Part shown: one piece after another, positions 28,130 through 37,583 of the stretch
Numbering within the stretch: position 1 is the stretch's first letter
Layout: every line of letters starts with the position of its first letter
Origin: Phycisphaerae bacterium
GTDB lineage: Bacteria > Planctomycetota > Phycisphaerae > Sedimentisphaerales > Anaerobacaceae
Direction of reading: 5' to 3'
NCBI GenBank assembly: GCA_030604525.1
Contig: JAUVVQ010000012.1
Coordinates: 1-59,752, forward strand
Length of the DNA stretch: 59,752 bases
Program-made: the position numbers and the translations under genes
The notes under the pieces: generated by a model
Seen by the model: only the letters and a program-made list of their open reading frames with translations
What the model was told of the DNA's origin: nothing
Database searches by the model: none

Positions 28130-29140
28130 TTAGTCGCTTCCCTCAACAACAATGGTGAAGTAAATATCGTTTTGTTCTACTTCGGAAGGTGTGTTTCCAA
28201 CAGGTTCTTTTTCTTGGGAAGTAAGGACTGGTTTAGGTATTGTAATTTTGTTTTGTTCCTGTTCGGCCAAGACAGATGCGACAACCCTGCCCGGCATTTG
28301 CTTGTAAAGATTATTTAAAGCGACAAATTCTTCAGCAAGCTTTACCCGTTTCTCAGAATCCAGGACAGATGCGATTTGCATAATCTGCTCAGGATTGGTT
28401 TCATTAATTTCTACCGGTTTTGCAAACCGGCTTGTCTCAAGGAATAACGTTGCAGACAGGCACTTGCGCCATACGCTTTTCAAATCCACTAAAAGCGGTT
28501 CAAGAGAGTCACGGTTGCAATTAATCTCATAGTAATTTTTGTCTTGATAGCCGTTAAAGCCGGTATGTCCCAAAAGGCCGTTATCCGTAATGACCCTGTT
28601 TATAAAAGCATCTACTGCCACCGGATTATCAGTTTTCAGCACCAACCGGCCATTAAATGGGACATAATCGTCTCGAATTTTATCATTTTGGCTCTTTTTT
28701 GTCGTCGGCACGACAGGTCCCGGGACTCTGTCAACCTGATTCCAATCCTTACGAACTACTTCCTCGGAAGTCTGAAGAGGAGCAACAATGTTGTAGATTA
28801 CGCCACCTAATCCAGCTATCAGCGCAATCATAGCAGCAGCGGTTAAGAGTTTACGCAAAAGCAGATGTCTTGCTCCCTGCTTTTCTGAAAAGAGCGGGAT
28901 TTGTTCTTCAAGCAGTGATTTTCTTTCAAGCGTATTTTTAATTCCCTGAAGAATTTCGGGTGGTGCTTCGGAGCGCGGCAGTGAGTTAAGGAGCATTTTA
29001 GACTTTTTAAGCTCGCTGACCTTCTGTGCTATCTGAGCATCGTGGCTTATAAGCTGTTTCACTTCAACCTGTTCTCTGCGTGACAGTTCACCATCGACGA
29101 AGGCGTTCAGCAATTCGTTAATACTGTTTTTATCCTTCAT
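28130..29140 (-). CDS. anti-sigma factor, single-pass membrane
   Basis: The 336-residue protein starts with a helical anti-sigma domain (LLNAFVDGELSRREQVEVKQ), has one membrane helix at about 95-117 (LLTAAAMIALIAGLGGVIYN) and a large exported C-terminal part. The usual HxxxCxxC zinc motif is absent; no cysteine lies in the N-terminal domain, so it would be a zinc-free type. It overlaps the sigma gene upstream by 4 bp, the standard pairing. It should hold the ECF sigma factor at the membrane until an external signal releases it. The signal is unknown; a Gln/Lys-rich tail follows. Confidence 0.8.
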   Translation of the reverse strand: MKDKNSINELLNAFVDGELSRREQVEVKQLISHDAQIAQKVSELKKSKMLLNSLPRSEAPPEILQGIKNTLERKSLLEEQIPLFSEKQGARHLLLRKLLTAAAMIALIAGLGGVIYNIVAPLQTSEEVVRKDWNQVDRVPGPVVPTTKKSQNDKIRDDYVPFNGRLVLKTDNPVAVDAFINRVITDNGLLGHTGFNGYQDKNYYEINCNRDSLEPLLVDLKSVWRKCLSATLFLETSRFAKPVEINETNPEQIMQIASVLDSEKRVKLAEEFVALNNLYKQMPGRVVASVLAEQEQNKITIPKPVLTSQEKEPVGNTPSEVEQNDIYFTIVVEGSD

Positions 29141-29742
29141 TGAGAAGCTGCCTCCAAAATTTCTCTAAGGGTTTTTCTTGCCCTGCTCAACCTGCTTTTA
29201 ACAGTACCCAATTTAATTTCAAGCGTCTTGGCAATCTGCTGATAATTCATACCTTCGATATCCCTTAAGACAACTACCGCCCTGCTGTCATCTTCGAGCT
29301 GCATCACTGCGCTTATAATTATTTTTGTTAACTCTCTATTCGCCGTAATATCAGCGGGGTCTTGCACATTTTTATCTTCCAGAAAACTTTTTAAATCCTT
29401 TTTGGCTTCTTCAGATTCCGGGTACCTGCTTTTATCCAGACTTTTGAACTCGAGCTTTACCTTCCTTTTGCACCTGTTTAAAGTTAAATTTACTGCTATT
29501 CTAAAAGCCCAGGTGTAAAATGAGCTTTTTCCCTGGAATTTATCAATGTTCTGTATTACTTTGACAAATGTATCCTGAGTAAGTTCCACAGCATCATCAG
29601 GATTTCCACAAATTTTTAATATTACGTTATAAATGCGGTTTTGATACTTAATTATCAGTGTTTCCATAGCCGAGGAGCTTCCCTCTCGGCATTTCTCAAC
29701 CAAAACTGTATCGTCAACATTTATCCTGATACTTTCATCCAC
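29137..29742 (-). CDS. ECF (RpoE-like) RNA polymerase sigma factor
   Basis: The 201-residue protein has region 2 (LIIKYQNRIYNVILKICGN, DAVELTQDTFVKVIQNIDKF) and region 4 (MQLEDDSRAVVVLRDIEGMN, QQIAKTLEIKLGTVKSRLSR). A GTG start follows AAGGAGAATACCT. About 17 bp before the start lies an inverted repeat AGAGAA-GCTG-TTCTCT (around 29760-29775) that could be a control site. It is translationally coupled to its anti-sigma gene. The regulon is unknown; the divergent sulfatase locus is a possible but unproven target. Confidence 0.93.
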   Translation of the reverse strand: MDESIRINVDDTVLVEKCREGSSSAMETLIIKYQNRIYNVILKICGNPDDAVELTQDTFVKVIQNIDKFQGKSSFYTWAFRIAVNLTLNRCKRKVKLEFKSLDKSRYPESEEAKKDLKSFLEDKNVQDPADITANRELTKIIISAVMQLEDDSRAVVVLRDIEGMNYQQIAKTLEIKLGTVKSRLSRARKTLREILEAASQ

Positions 29743-30173
29743 AGGTATTCTCCTTGTTAGAGAAGCTGTTCTCTACAAAAGTTGCTTAAAAAATGAAGTT
29801 TTCGTCTGCTTAAACGGATGATATGATTACAAAATTATGGTTATCGGTCAATGCAATTGTGCCAATGAGATATAACAAAATGACATTTGGGTCGGCATAT
29901 TCCCCGGAAAGAGGGGTAAGGAAACTATGTAACTTTTTTTGAATTAGCAGTCTTTCCAGTTATAAGCAAGGCAGCTTTGAAATACAAATTCTATTTTTCA
30001 GCAGATTACGTATTCCCGTGCAAATTTTCAAAAAAAATGTCTCGAAATTGAAAATCCTTGATTACTCAAGATAATCTTTGTAAGTTCATTGATGTCGTAG
30101 AGTGAAAATCAGGTTCTGTAATCGTTTAAATGGAAAATCCCAGCTAATTATTATTAACCTGAAGGAGATTAGT
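29743..30173. other. divergent intergenic region
   Basis: About 430 bp between the sigma gene and the sulfatase gene. It is AT-rich and should hold promoters for both. Apart from the inverted repeat near 29760-29775, I find no motif with convincing spacing and no RNA gene. Confidence 0.5.
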
Positions 30174-31586
30174 ATGAATCGACGCAGTTTTCTTAAAAGT
30201 CTTGCTGTGGGTGTTGTCGGTCTGGCTTCAACCAGCTGCGTCACAACCTTGGTCAAATCTGCCGGCAAGCGGCCTGATGTGCTGTTCATAGCAATTGACG
30301 ATATGAACGATTGGACGACGCTATTCAACCCAAAAAATCCCATCAAGACACCCAACATAGTGCGCCTGGCCAGGCGGGGAATGTTCTTCAGTAAGGCCTA
30401 CTGCGCCGCCCCGGCATGCAACCCGTCGCGTACCGCCATATTAACCGGCTATCAGCCGACCACCAGCGGTTGCTACGATAACGGCGACGGCGGTCAATGG
30501 TGGAAGAAAATGCCGGATGCCGTCACTTTACCCCAGTACTTCCGCAATCACGGCTATTTAGCCAAAGGGGCGGGTAAGATTTTTCATCACGGCTGGTCAA
30601 TGGGTGACGACCCGCGAGGAACCGAGCATAGTTGGGATGACTTTCAAAAGCTTGTCCCCCCGCGAAGGGTGGGAAAGAACCATAACGGCTACACCAGCGG
30701 ACCATTGAGTGACGTCGAGTATGACTGGGGAGAGCATGAGGAGAAGATGGTAGACGAAGATATGTTCGAGAAGGTATCCTCGTTCATGGAACAGAAGCGC
30801 GACAAGGCGATGTTCCTCGCCGCAGGTATCTTCAAACCGCATTTGCCTTTCTACGCTCCGCCGGAGGTTTTCAAAAAATACCCGTTCGACGAGATGCAGT
30901 TACCGCCGATGAAGAAAAATGACCTGGATGATGTCCCCGCCATCGGAAGGGAAATGGCCCACAGGGAACACTTCATATTCGCAAACACCACCGCCAAGCC
31001 GGAAAACGATCCCGGCAGTCTCAAGAAGATGGTGCAGTGCTACCAGTCGGCCGCCGACTTTGCTGACCGGATGGTGGGCCGGCTTCTGGACAAGCTCGAC
31101 ACCACCGGAAAGACCGACAACACGATTATCATCCTGTGGGCCGACCACGGCTACCACCTCGGTGACAAGGAATCGTGCGTGAAATTCACCCTGTGGGAAA
31201 AGGCCAATCACGTGCCGTTCATCATCGTTGCCCCCGGAGTCACAAAACCCGGCAGTCGCTGCGACAGGCCGGTTGGGCTGATTGACATCTACCCCACCCT
31301 CCTCGATCTGGTGGGACTGCCGCAGAAGAAAGATGTGGACGGGACAAGTCTGGTTCCGCTGCTCAAAAATCCAACGCAGAAATGGCATCCGGCATTGATG
31401 ACAATGGGGAAAGGTAACCACGCAGTTCGGTCCGACAGATGGCGATACATACGATACTCAGATGGCTCGGAAGAGTTCTATGACCATTCCAAGGACTCCT
31501 GGGAGTGGACAAACCTTGCGGGCCGGCCTGAATATGCACAGGTCATCGCCGAGCACAAAAAGTGGTTACCAACAAGTGAAAAATGA
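30174..31586 (+). CDS. exported sulfatase, iduronate-2-sulfatase-like
   Basis: The ATG at 30174 after GAAGGAGATTAGT gives 470 residues. A Tat signal (NRRSFLKSLAVGVVGLAS) ends in a possible lipobox with Cys22. The active-site motif CNPSR (82-86) fits C-x-P-S-R, in which Cys is converted to formylglycine by a sulfatase-modifying enzyme. Metal ligands include Asp42-Asp43 and the WADHGYHLGD block. It should remove sulfate esters from polysaccharides outside the cytoplasm. The following gene encodes a GH127-like lipoprotein, so both probably act on a sulfated plant or algal glycan. Confidence 0.92.
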   Translation: MNRRSFLKSLAVGVVGLASTSCVTTLVKSAGKRPDVLFIAIDDMNDWTTLFNPKNPIKTPNIVRLARRGMFFSKAYCAAPACNPSRTAILTGYQPTTSGCYDNGDGGQWWKKMPDAVTLPQYFRNHGYLAKGAGKIFHHGWSMGDDPRGTEHSWDDFQKLVPPRRVGKNHNGYTSGPLSDVEYDWGEHEEKMVDEDMFEKVSSFMEQKRDKAMFLAAGIFKPHLPFYAPPEVFKKYPFDEMQLPPMKKNDLDDVPAIGREMAHREHFIFANTTAKPENDPGSLKKMVQCYQSAADFADRMVGRLLDKLDTTGKTDNTIIILWADHGYHLGDKESCVKFTLWEKANHVPFIIVAPGVTKPGSRCDRPVGLIDIYPTLLDLVGLPQKKDVDGTSLVPLLKNPTQKWHPALMTMGKGNHAVRSDRWRYIRYSDGSEEFYDHSKDSWEWTNLAGRPEYAQVIAEHKKWLPTSEK

Positions 31587-31685
31587 ATCCAAAACCTGAC
31601 AATTGCTTTCACAAGATGCACTAAAGCCCGCTCGCGATTTCGTGAACCACGGGCTGGCTTAAGCAGAATTAACATAGGAGCAGTT

Positions 31686-33602
31686 ATGAATAAGAAAAAT
31701 ATCACAATACTTGCCGTCCTGACATTATTTTCACTAACCTTCTCCGGCTGTGGTTCCACGGGGGCTGTGAAAATTGACAGTGAGCCCCAGGTCGCCCAGA
31801 CCGCAGTTCCGGCTGATGCTTTTTCCTTCGAGGATTCAGCTGTGACGCTTCCGTCGCCGGCGTCCGTTCATTTGGACCCTGAGGGTCGTTTCAACTCGCG
31901 GTTCCAGGGTAATATCAAATATGTGTGTCATCTGCATGAGATTTACGGTGAGTGGATGCTCGAAGCGTTTGCTACGCGCCGTTACTCCCCCGGGAAACTT
32001 CTCGAGAGGGTATGGGATGGCGAGTATGCGGGGAAATGGCTGGACGCCGCAACTCGGATAGCAGTCAATACCGACAACGACGCTCAACTGGCGATGGTTG
32101 ATGCCTTTGCGGCCTCCCTGCGCCGGCACCAGCAGCCGGATGGATATATGGGGGTCAAATTGCCAACTGACCGAGAACTGAATCATTGGGAAAAAGCGTG
32201 GGACGTATGGAACCAATGGTACGCATTAACTGGTTTACTTACCCATTACGAGCTGCGTGGCCAGCGAGATTCCCTTGAGGCCGCCTCCCGTATAGGGGAG
32301 TGGATTGTAGCAACCTTTGGTCCTATCAAAGATAAGAATTCATCATTTTTTGAGGGTGAAGTGAATGGATTTACGAAAGTTGCCGTAATAAAGCAATTAG
32401 CTCGATTATATCGGCATACCGGAAATGAAGATTTGATTGATTTTGTTGAGCAGGTGATTCAGAATTATCCGCCTATTCAACAAATGCTGTCCAGTGGCGA
32501 ACCCTACCTGGTTCATCCCTATATGCTCGGTGCTGTTTTGGGTGGTGTAGCTGAATTTGCCCAAGTTACAAGAGACTACGAAATGTTAGCGAAAGTGGAG
32601 CAGATTTGGGATGGGCTGCTAAACGACCATCTGTTTCCTACGGGATCCCTTGGAGATAGAGAGGATCTTAGTGACAGGCCGCTAAAGGACACTCCGGACG
32701 GTCAATTGCAGGAAACTTGTGCTACCGTTGAGTGGATATTATTTACACAGGAATTATATTCAATAACGGGTCGGGCCAAGTATGCCGAAGGGCTGGAACG
32801 CACCTGTTACAATGCATTACTGGCAGCACAATCTGCCGATGGAATGAAGTGGTGTTACTGGACACCTTTGCGCTACTCCAAAGATTGGTTTCATGGGCCG
32901 ACAAGATGTTGTTTCTACAATGGACCGCGCGGCATAGCGAGATTGCCGCAACTTATTTACGCCACAAAAGGAAACACCATTTATGTCAACTTTTTCGAAA
33001 CGAGTAATGCAGTGCTCGAGACGAATGGCGGACAAGTTCACGTCACACAGGCCAGCGAGTTCCCTGAGACAGGAAAGAGTACAGTCACCCTTAAAACACC
33101 CTCCGGCTGGAAAGGAACGCTGCGCATCCGTAAACCATCCTGGACCACTGAGTTTCAAATCAAACTAAATGGCAAGCTCGTACCGAACGTTAGTGATGTG
33201 AAAGGGTATTGTGGTGTTAATCTACAAAATTCAAGAGAGCACCAGATTAAGCTCCAGTTCGATATTCCCTTGGTGCTTGAACAGCTTTCGGGGGCCAACT
33301 ACGTGATCCGGCGTGGTCCCGAAGTTCTCTCAATTGACGTACGCGATAACATCGACACCTGGCTTGGGGCGGATAATTTAATCACAATTCCTGGGAAAAT
33401 TGCCCTCCTGCCAATTGATTCTCTCCGGCAGTATCAATGGATGGGCCCTACAGATACCAGCAGTCGGCGTCGATATCGAGTAAAACTTAATGATGCAAGG
33501 ACTACCGAACTTCGGAGTTTTATTCTTACTCCCTATGCAGATGCGGGCAATGAAGGAGCGGCCTTCCATACCGTGTTTCCACTGGCAAAAGAGGAAGATT
33601 AG
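31686..33602 (+). CDS. GH127-like (DUF1680) lipoprotein glycosidase
   Basis: The 638-residue protein has a lipoprotein signal (LTLFSLTFSGC, Cys22) and an alpha/alpha toroid. Glu343 and Cys345 (QETCATVEW) and Cys408-Cys409 (TRCCFYNGP) match the Glu338, Cys340, Cys417, Cys418 zinc-thiolate site of the beta-L-arabinofuranosidase HypBA1, in which one Cys is the nucleophile. GH127-type activity on a furanoside is therefore likely, substrate unknown. It lies 99 bp after the sulfatase gene on the same strand. A terminator-like hairpin follows before the convergent LacI gene. Confidence 0.85.
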   Translation: MNKKNITILAVLTLFSLTFSGCGSTGAVKIDSEPQVAQTAVPADAFSFEDSAVTLPSPASVHLDPEGRFNSRFQGNIKYVCHLHEIYGEWMLEAFATRRYSPGKLLERVWDGEYAGKWLDAATRIAVNTDNDAQLAMVDAFAASLRRHQQPDGYMGVKLPTDRELNHWEKAWDVWNQWYALTGLLTHYELRGQRDSLEAASRIGEWIVATFGPIKDKNSSFFEGEVNGFTKVAVIKQLARLYRHTGNEDLIDFVEQVIQNYPPIQQMLSSGEPYLVHPYMLGAVLGGVAEFAQVTRDYEMLAKVEQIWDGLLNDHLFPTGSLGDREDLSDRPLKDTPDGQLQETCATVEWILFTQELYSITGRAKYAEGLERTCYNALLAAQSADGMKWCYWTPLRYSKDWFHGPTRCCFYNGPRGIARLPQLIYATKGNTIYVNFFETSNAVLETNGGQVHVTQASEFPETGKSTVTLKTPSGWKGTLRIRKPSWTTEFQIKLNGKLVPNVSDVKGYCGVNLQNSREHQIKLQFDIPLVLEQLSGANYVIRRGPEVLSIDVRDNIDTWLGADNLITIPGKIALLPIDSLRQYQWMGPTDTSSRRRYRVKLNDARTTELRSFILTPYADAGNEGAAFHTVFPLAKEED

Positions 33603-33635
33603 CCGGGGGAAAAAACCATAAAAAAGCGTATACAC

Positions 33636-33676
33636 CTTTGACCCTTTTCCTGTTTTGTTTCCGTCAAAGCTTTTTT
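33636..33676 (+). terminator. terminator candidate after the GH127-like gene
   Basis: CTTTGAC (33636-33642) pairs with GTCAAAG (33663-33669), followed by CTTTTTT. The loop is long (20 nt, T/C rich), which lowers confidence. It sits between the convergent glycosidase and LacI genes. Confidence 0.45.
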
Positions 33677-33678
33677 AA

Positions 33679-34746
33679 CTATGCAATAATCTGTTTGCTC
33701 GGCTTAGCTGTTGTTTCTCCCTGGACAAGTTTACATTGCAGCTTGACGTGCAGCTTTGGGCTTGTAGGATGTCTCAGCCGGTTAAGAAGTCGCCTTACAG
33801 CTTCTGCTCCGATGTTCAAAACAGGTATTTCCATACACGTAAGCTTCGGACGCCCAACGCTTTGCCTAATAGTTTCCCCGAAACCGGTAATAGATATGTC
33901 CTCTGGAATTTTGTAGCCCCGATTCATCAGTCCCCAATACAGTTCGTACGCAAGCTGGTTACTTGTGCACATCCATGCTCGCACACCTCGGCGAACCTGC
34001 TCAACCACTTTTTTGACCTGTAAATCCAGAGACATTGCCTTGTCATCAAGGATTTCGCCCGTAATGCCAATTACACATTGCGGGTCAAAATCCAATCCCA
34101 ACCGAAGGGAAGAAGCCACATAAGCTGCATAAAAAGCTACTTCCTGGGTGGAGGGATTCCCATTAGCAAGGAACCCTATTTTTTGATGGCCCAGCTTACA
34201 AAGATGCCGCATTAGTGAAGATACGACAGTTTGTTCATCAATACCAATAACATCTATATCTGCCTGCTGAAATTCGTGGATAATAGAGACGCACGGAACT
34301 TTAGTAGCCAATTGGCTCACGATATTTTCGGGCCACTGATTTACCAAAATCGCGCCGGATAAAAGGTTTTCTCTCAAAGCAGGTGGTTGGTATTGAGGAC
34401 TGATAATGAGCTTGCAATCATCGGGGCTGCTATAATGAAAAAGGAGGGAGATATTCATTTTAGCGTATGTTTTACTCATTCCAGCAAAGAAATCGATACG
34501 CTGCCATTGGTCATTATCGGACTGAACAAAAATACCTATGAGGTGATGTTTCTCAATCTTTTGCTCGTCAGTCGTCGGCCTTAAGCGTCCCGTGATGCTA
34601 TAACCAAGCCTTGTGGCCATATTTATCACCTTGGTATGCGTCTCGGCATTAACATCCGAATGGCCGCTCAGTGCTTTCGAAACCGTAGCAACTGAAAGAT
34701 TTAATCGCTCTGCTATTAATTTTTGTGTTACTCTGTTTTGTATCAT
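33679..34746 (-). CDS. LacI-family transcriptional regulator
   Basis: The 355-residue protein has an N-terminal helix-turn-helix (TQKLIAERLNLSVATVSKAL) and the periplasmic-binding-like effector domain (IGIFVQ, GAILVNQWP, ISITGFGE). It is convergent with the sulfatase and GH127-like genes and probably controls them or itself in response to a sugar. The upstream region has a perfect 10-bp palindrome CTTTCGAAAG (34768-34777) and two related sites. The effector cannot be read from sequence. Confidence 0.92.
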   Translation of the reverse strand: MIQNRVTQKLIAERLNLSVATVSKALSGHSDVNAETHTKVINMATRLGYSITGRLRPTTDEQKIEKHHLIGIFVQSDNDQWQRIDFFAGMSKTYAKMNISLLFHYSSPDDCKLIISPQYQPPALRENLLSGAILVNQWPENIVSQLATKVPCVSIIHEFQQADIDVIGIDEQTVVSSLMRHLCKLGHQKIGFLANGNPSTQEVAFYAAYVASSLRLGLDFDPQCVIGITGEILDDKAMSLDLQVKKVVEQVRRGVRAWMCTSNQLAYELYWGLMNRGYKIPEDISITGFGETIRQSVGRPKLTCMEIPVLNIGAEAVRRLLNRLRHPTSPKLHVKLQCKLVQGETTAKPSKQIIA

Positions 34747-34767
34747 AATATAATCATTTTATTAAAA

Positions 34768-34932
34768 CTTTCGAAAGATGTCAAGAACTTTCTCGAAAAT
34801 TTAATAAGCTTCTTAAAATCCTTAACCATAGTCATTGTATCACGTAACGTCTTCAATAACAATGACTTATGTATATGAGAAGATGTAATCGTGATTTTTT
34901 ACTAAAAATTATTTTTCTGAAACTTTCGGAAA
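34768..34932. promoter_or_regulatory. candidate LacI-type operator cluster
   Basis: CTTTCGAAAG at 34768-34777 is a perfect palindrome 22 bp upstream of the regulator start. CTTTCTCGAAAA begins at 34788 and CTTTCGGAAA at 34923. A central CG palindrome is usual for LacI-family operators. The 316-bp gene-free stretch (34747-35062) shows nothing else. Confidence 0.5.
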
Positions 34933-35062
34933 AAGATGAGGCTGAGTTAAGCAAAAAGGCCTTTTATTCCCAAAGATTTCATTAATTTTCAGGAAAAGGG
35001 ACCGCTACTCTGCATACAGAAGGAAACCTGAAAAAAAATCAAGAAAAGGATCAAATACAAAT

Positions 35063-35593
35063 TCATTTCCCTGAATTGAGGATAATATTATCGGTAAGGA
35101 TTTTTCCGCGTGGATAGAATGCTGTTACCTGTAATACATAATTCTTGTTTGCTTCCGGCTCAAAATCAAGTTGAAACTTATAAGCCCTTAAGAACTTTTT
35201 CCAATATTCGTTATTTGAAGAGGCCATAGTCAAGTCGATATCAGGCCAAATAGTAACTCTTTCGCCCTTGAGCGTCGGTGAGCGGGGGACTCTTTCATAC
35301 GCCTCGAATCTGAAAATAGATGGAGCTTTGATTTGACAATCAAAACCATCCAGTAAGCTGACATACAAAACTATTTTTTCAACACCAACAGAACCGTTCC
35401 CTGACTTTTGAAAGCCGGTCAATGGAAGAATTTTAACCTTCTTTGGCTCAAACCCCTGGTAAAGTGACTCAGAGCTCAGCTTTTTTGGGGCGGTTGTTTG
35501 TTTCCGGGAAACTTTCAGTAAGGAATCACAGCCCCCTGCTGCAAAAAGCACAGCCGCAGCAAATAACTCTATTATCAATATGGAATATCTCAT
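35063..35593 (-). CDS. lipoprotein of unknown function
   Basis: The 176-residue protein has a short signal (ILIIELFAAAVLFAAGGC) with Cys22 as lipidation site. The mature part has beta-strand-rich segments (KIVLYVSLLDGFDCQI, FRFEAYE, ERVTIWPDIDLT, FQLDFEPEANKNYVLQVTAF), which look like a small beta-sandwich. I do not recognise a named family, though similar lipoproteins seem common in Phycisphaerae. It lies 46 bp downstream of ribBA on the same strand. Confidence 0.7.
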   Translation of the reverse strand: MRYSILIIELFAAAVLFAAGGCDSLLKVSRKQTTAPKKLSSESLYQGFEPKKVKILPLTGFQKSGNGSVGVEKIVLYVSLLDGFDCQIKAPSIFRFEAYERVPRSPTLKGERVTIWPDIDLTMASSNNEYWKKFLRAYKFQLDFEPEANKNYVLQVTAFYPRGKILTDNIILNSGK

Positions 35594-35639
35594 ATTCTTT
35601 TTTAGAATCCCAGCTTTGGAATTTGGCGTCTTAGCTCAC

Positions 35640-36881
35640 CTATAAATCATCATCAAGCATATGGCCAAGGCGACTCTTTTTTGTTCGTAAATAATCAATG
35701 TTGTGCTTTCCAGGAACTGCCTTGAGGGGAATCTGGTCAACGACTTTTATTCCATAAACTTCCAGACGGGAAACTTTTTTGGGATTATTAGTCAGGATTC
35801 GGACCTGTCTCAGTCCCAAATCCCGGCATATCTGTGCCCCGATTCCATAATCTCTCTTATCCGGCAGAAAGCCCAATTTGACATTTGCATCAACCGTATC
35901 AAAGCCCTGCTCCTGCAGTTTATAAGCTTTGAGCTTGTTAGTCAGCCCAATGCCTCTTCCTTCCTGACGAAGGTAAATCAATGCACCTTTGCCGGCTTTT
36001 TCAATCCTTTTCATAGATTCTATGAGCTGATAACCGCACTCGCATCTCTGAGAATGAAAGAGGTCGCCGGTCATACATTCCGAATGCACTCTCACCAGCA
36101 CCGGTTCATTTTGCTGTATGACTTTGCCGTTTTCATCGAGGTCTCCCACATTACCTTTACACAAAGCTATGTGAGGTTCCGGAGAGGTTATACTTTCATA
36201 TCCAATCAGCTTAAATTCACCGTAATCAGTAGGTAAAAACACAGACTCTACTCTTTTAATCTGAGTTTCCCTCTGTAGTCGGTATTCTATAAGTTTTGCA
36301 ATCGAGGTGATTTTCAGGTTGTGCTTTTTGCAGAACTTCAGCAATTGAGGGACTCTTGCCATTGTTCCGTCATCGTTCATTATCTCACAGATGACGCCAG
36401 CGGGTTTTAAACCGGCCAGTTGCATCAAGTCAATAGCGCCTTCAGTTTGTCCAGCCCGGACGAGGACACCGCCTTTTCCTGCGCGCAGGGGGAATATGTG
36501 TCCCGGCTTAACGAAATCGCTCGGTTTGGCGTTTTCATCAGCAGCAGTCCGGACCGTTTTTGCTCTGTCCGCAGCGCTGATACCCGTGGTTATACCCTCG
36601 GACGCATCGATGCTTACCGTAAAAGCTGTGCTGAATTTTGCGGTGTTGTCTGTAGTTTGCGGATAAAGTGCAAGCGAGTCACATTTCCGCCCCGTTAAAG
36701 GCAGACATATAAGCCCCCTGCCGAACTTCGCCATAAAGTTAATAATCTCAGGGGTAGCTTTTTCAGCGGCACAAACCAAATCTCCTTCGTTTTCCCTGTC
36801 TTCTGCATCGACGAGAACAATTAACTTTCCATCTTTAAGGTCATCGAGAACTTCAGCTATTTCGCTAAATTTCGTCTTCAT
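35640..36881 (-). CDS. ribBA: bifunctional RibBA, DHBP synthase / GTP cyclohydrolase II
   Basis: The 413-residue enzyme catalyses two entry steps of riboflavin synthesis. The N-terminal half has DAEDRENEGDLVCAAE and RAGQTEGAIDLMQLAGL (dihydroxybutanone phosphate synthase). The C-terminal half has VRVHSECMTGDLFHSQRCEC (zinc cysteines) and YLRQEGRGIGL (GTP cyclohydrolase II). Both active sites look complete. The upstream gap to pgsA is only 40 bp, so there is no FMN riboswitch here, and expression is likely shared with pgsA. Confidence 0.95.
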   Translation of the reverse strand: MKTKFSEIAEVLDDLKDGKLIVLVDAEDRENEGDLVCAAEKATPEIINFMAKFGRGLICLPLTGRKCDSLALYPQTTDNTAKFSTAFTVSIDASEGITTGISAADRAKTVRTAADENAKPSDFVKPGHIFPLRAGKGGVLVRAGQTEGAIDLMQLAGLKPAGVICEIMNDDGTMARVPQLLKFCKKHNLKITSIAKLIEYRLQRETQIKRVESVFLPTDYGEFKLIGYESITSPEPHIALCKGNVGDLDENGKVIQQNEPVLVRVHSECMTGDLFHSQRCECGYQLIESMKRIEKAGKGALIYLRQEGRGIGLTNKLKAYKLQEQGFDTVDANVKLGFLPDKRDYGIGAQICRDLGLRQVRILTNNPKKVSRLEVYGIKVVDQIPLKAVPGKHNIDYLRTKKSRLGHMLDDDL

Positions 36882-36921
36882 ATTTTAGATAACTTTTCCA
36901 ATCTCTGGTAATATGAGCTTA

Positions 36922-37551
36922 TCACATACGCTTTTTATTTTGTTCTTCTTCATATCCACCAATATACCTGCTTCCGTTGCGGATGTAAATAAGCGTTGTT
37001 AAAATAGCGGTTGCCGAAGCAGACCACCAGAGAAAACGCAGGAACCAAATCCATCCCGGTATGAATTTTGCAACCTCCGGGGCAATGAGAATTGCCGCTA
37101 CCATAATCAACTGCAATGTGGTAGCGACTTTCCCGATAAAGACAGGCACGATACGTGCACGCCAGGTAATAAAATAGACAATCACAAAACCGATAAGCAA
37201 AAAAAGGTCTTTTCCGATGATTAGCACAACAACAGTCGACGGCAGCAAAAAGCCGCCAACGTGTCCTCTCTGGGAGCTAAGCAGCAGGCAGGCACAGGTC
37301 ATAAGCAGCTTGTCGGCGGTAGGGTCAAGGAAAGCGCCGAGTTTAGTGGCCTGTTTTTTTACCCGTGCCAGATATCCATCGAGTCCGTCACTTGCAGCCA
37401 TCAGCAAAAAGAGCGCAAAAGCGACATAGCGAATTACATTTCTTACGGCTTCAGAAACTGAAGTGTCGTTCGTCTTTAACATACATATAACAAACGGTCC
37501 AATCAGCAGGATTCTTAAAATGGTAATCCGGCTTGCCCAGTTCAATTTCAT
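36922..37551 (-). CDS. pgsA: CDP-alcohol phosphatidyltransferase, PgsA-like
   Basis: The 209-residue integral membrane protein has the family motif D-G-L-D-G-Y-L-A-R followed by G-A-F-L-D-P-T-A-D, the metal and CDP-binding signature of phosphatidyltransferases. About five or six membrane helices are seen. Phosphatidylglycerophosphate synthase is the likely reaction by similarity; other alcohol acceptors cannot be excluded. It lies between an SDR gene (33 bp upstream) and ribBA in a minus-strand run. Confidence 0.88.
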   Translation of the reverse strand: MKLNWASRITILRILLIGPFVICMLKTNDTSVSEAVRNVIRYVAFALFLLMAASDGLDGYLARVKKQATKLGAFLDPTADKLLMTCACLLLSSQRGHVGGFLLPSTVVVLIIGKDLFLLIGFVIVYFITWRARIVPVFIGKVATTLQLIMVAAILIAPEVAKFIPGWIWFLRFLWWSASATAILTTLIYIRNGSRYIGGYEEEQNKKRM

Positions 37552-37583
37552 ATAATCAATCCTTTACATTATCAGCCCAAAAT

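Noticed and set aside
31625-31655. Hairpin AGCCCG/CGGGCT between sulfatase and GH127-like genes as a terminator
   Set aside because: No T-run follows and the stem is only 6 bp; the genes are probably co-transcribed.
35603-36950. FMN riboswitch controlling ribBA
   Set aside because: The gap upstream of ribBA is only 40 bp and the gene is part of a longer minus-strand run.
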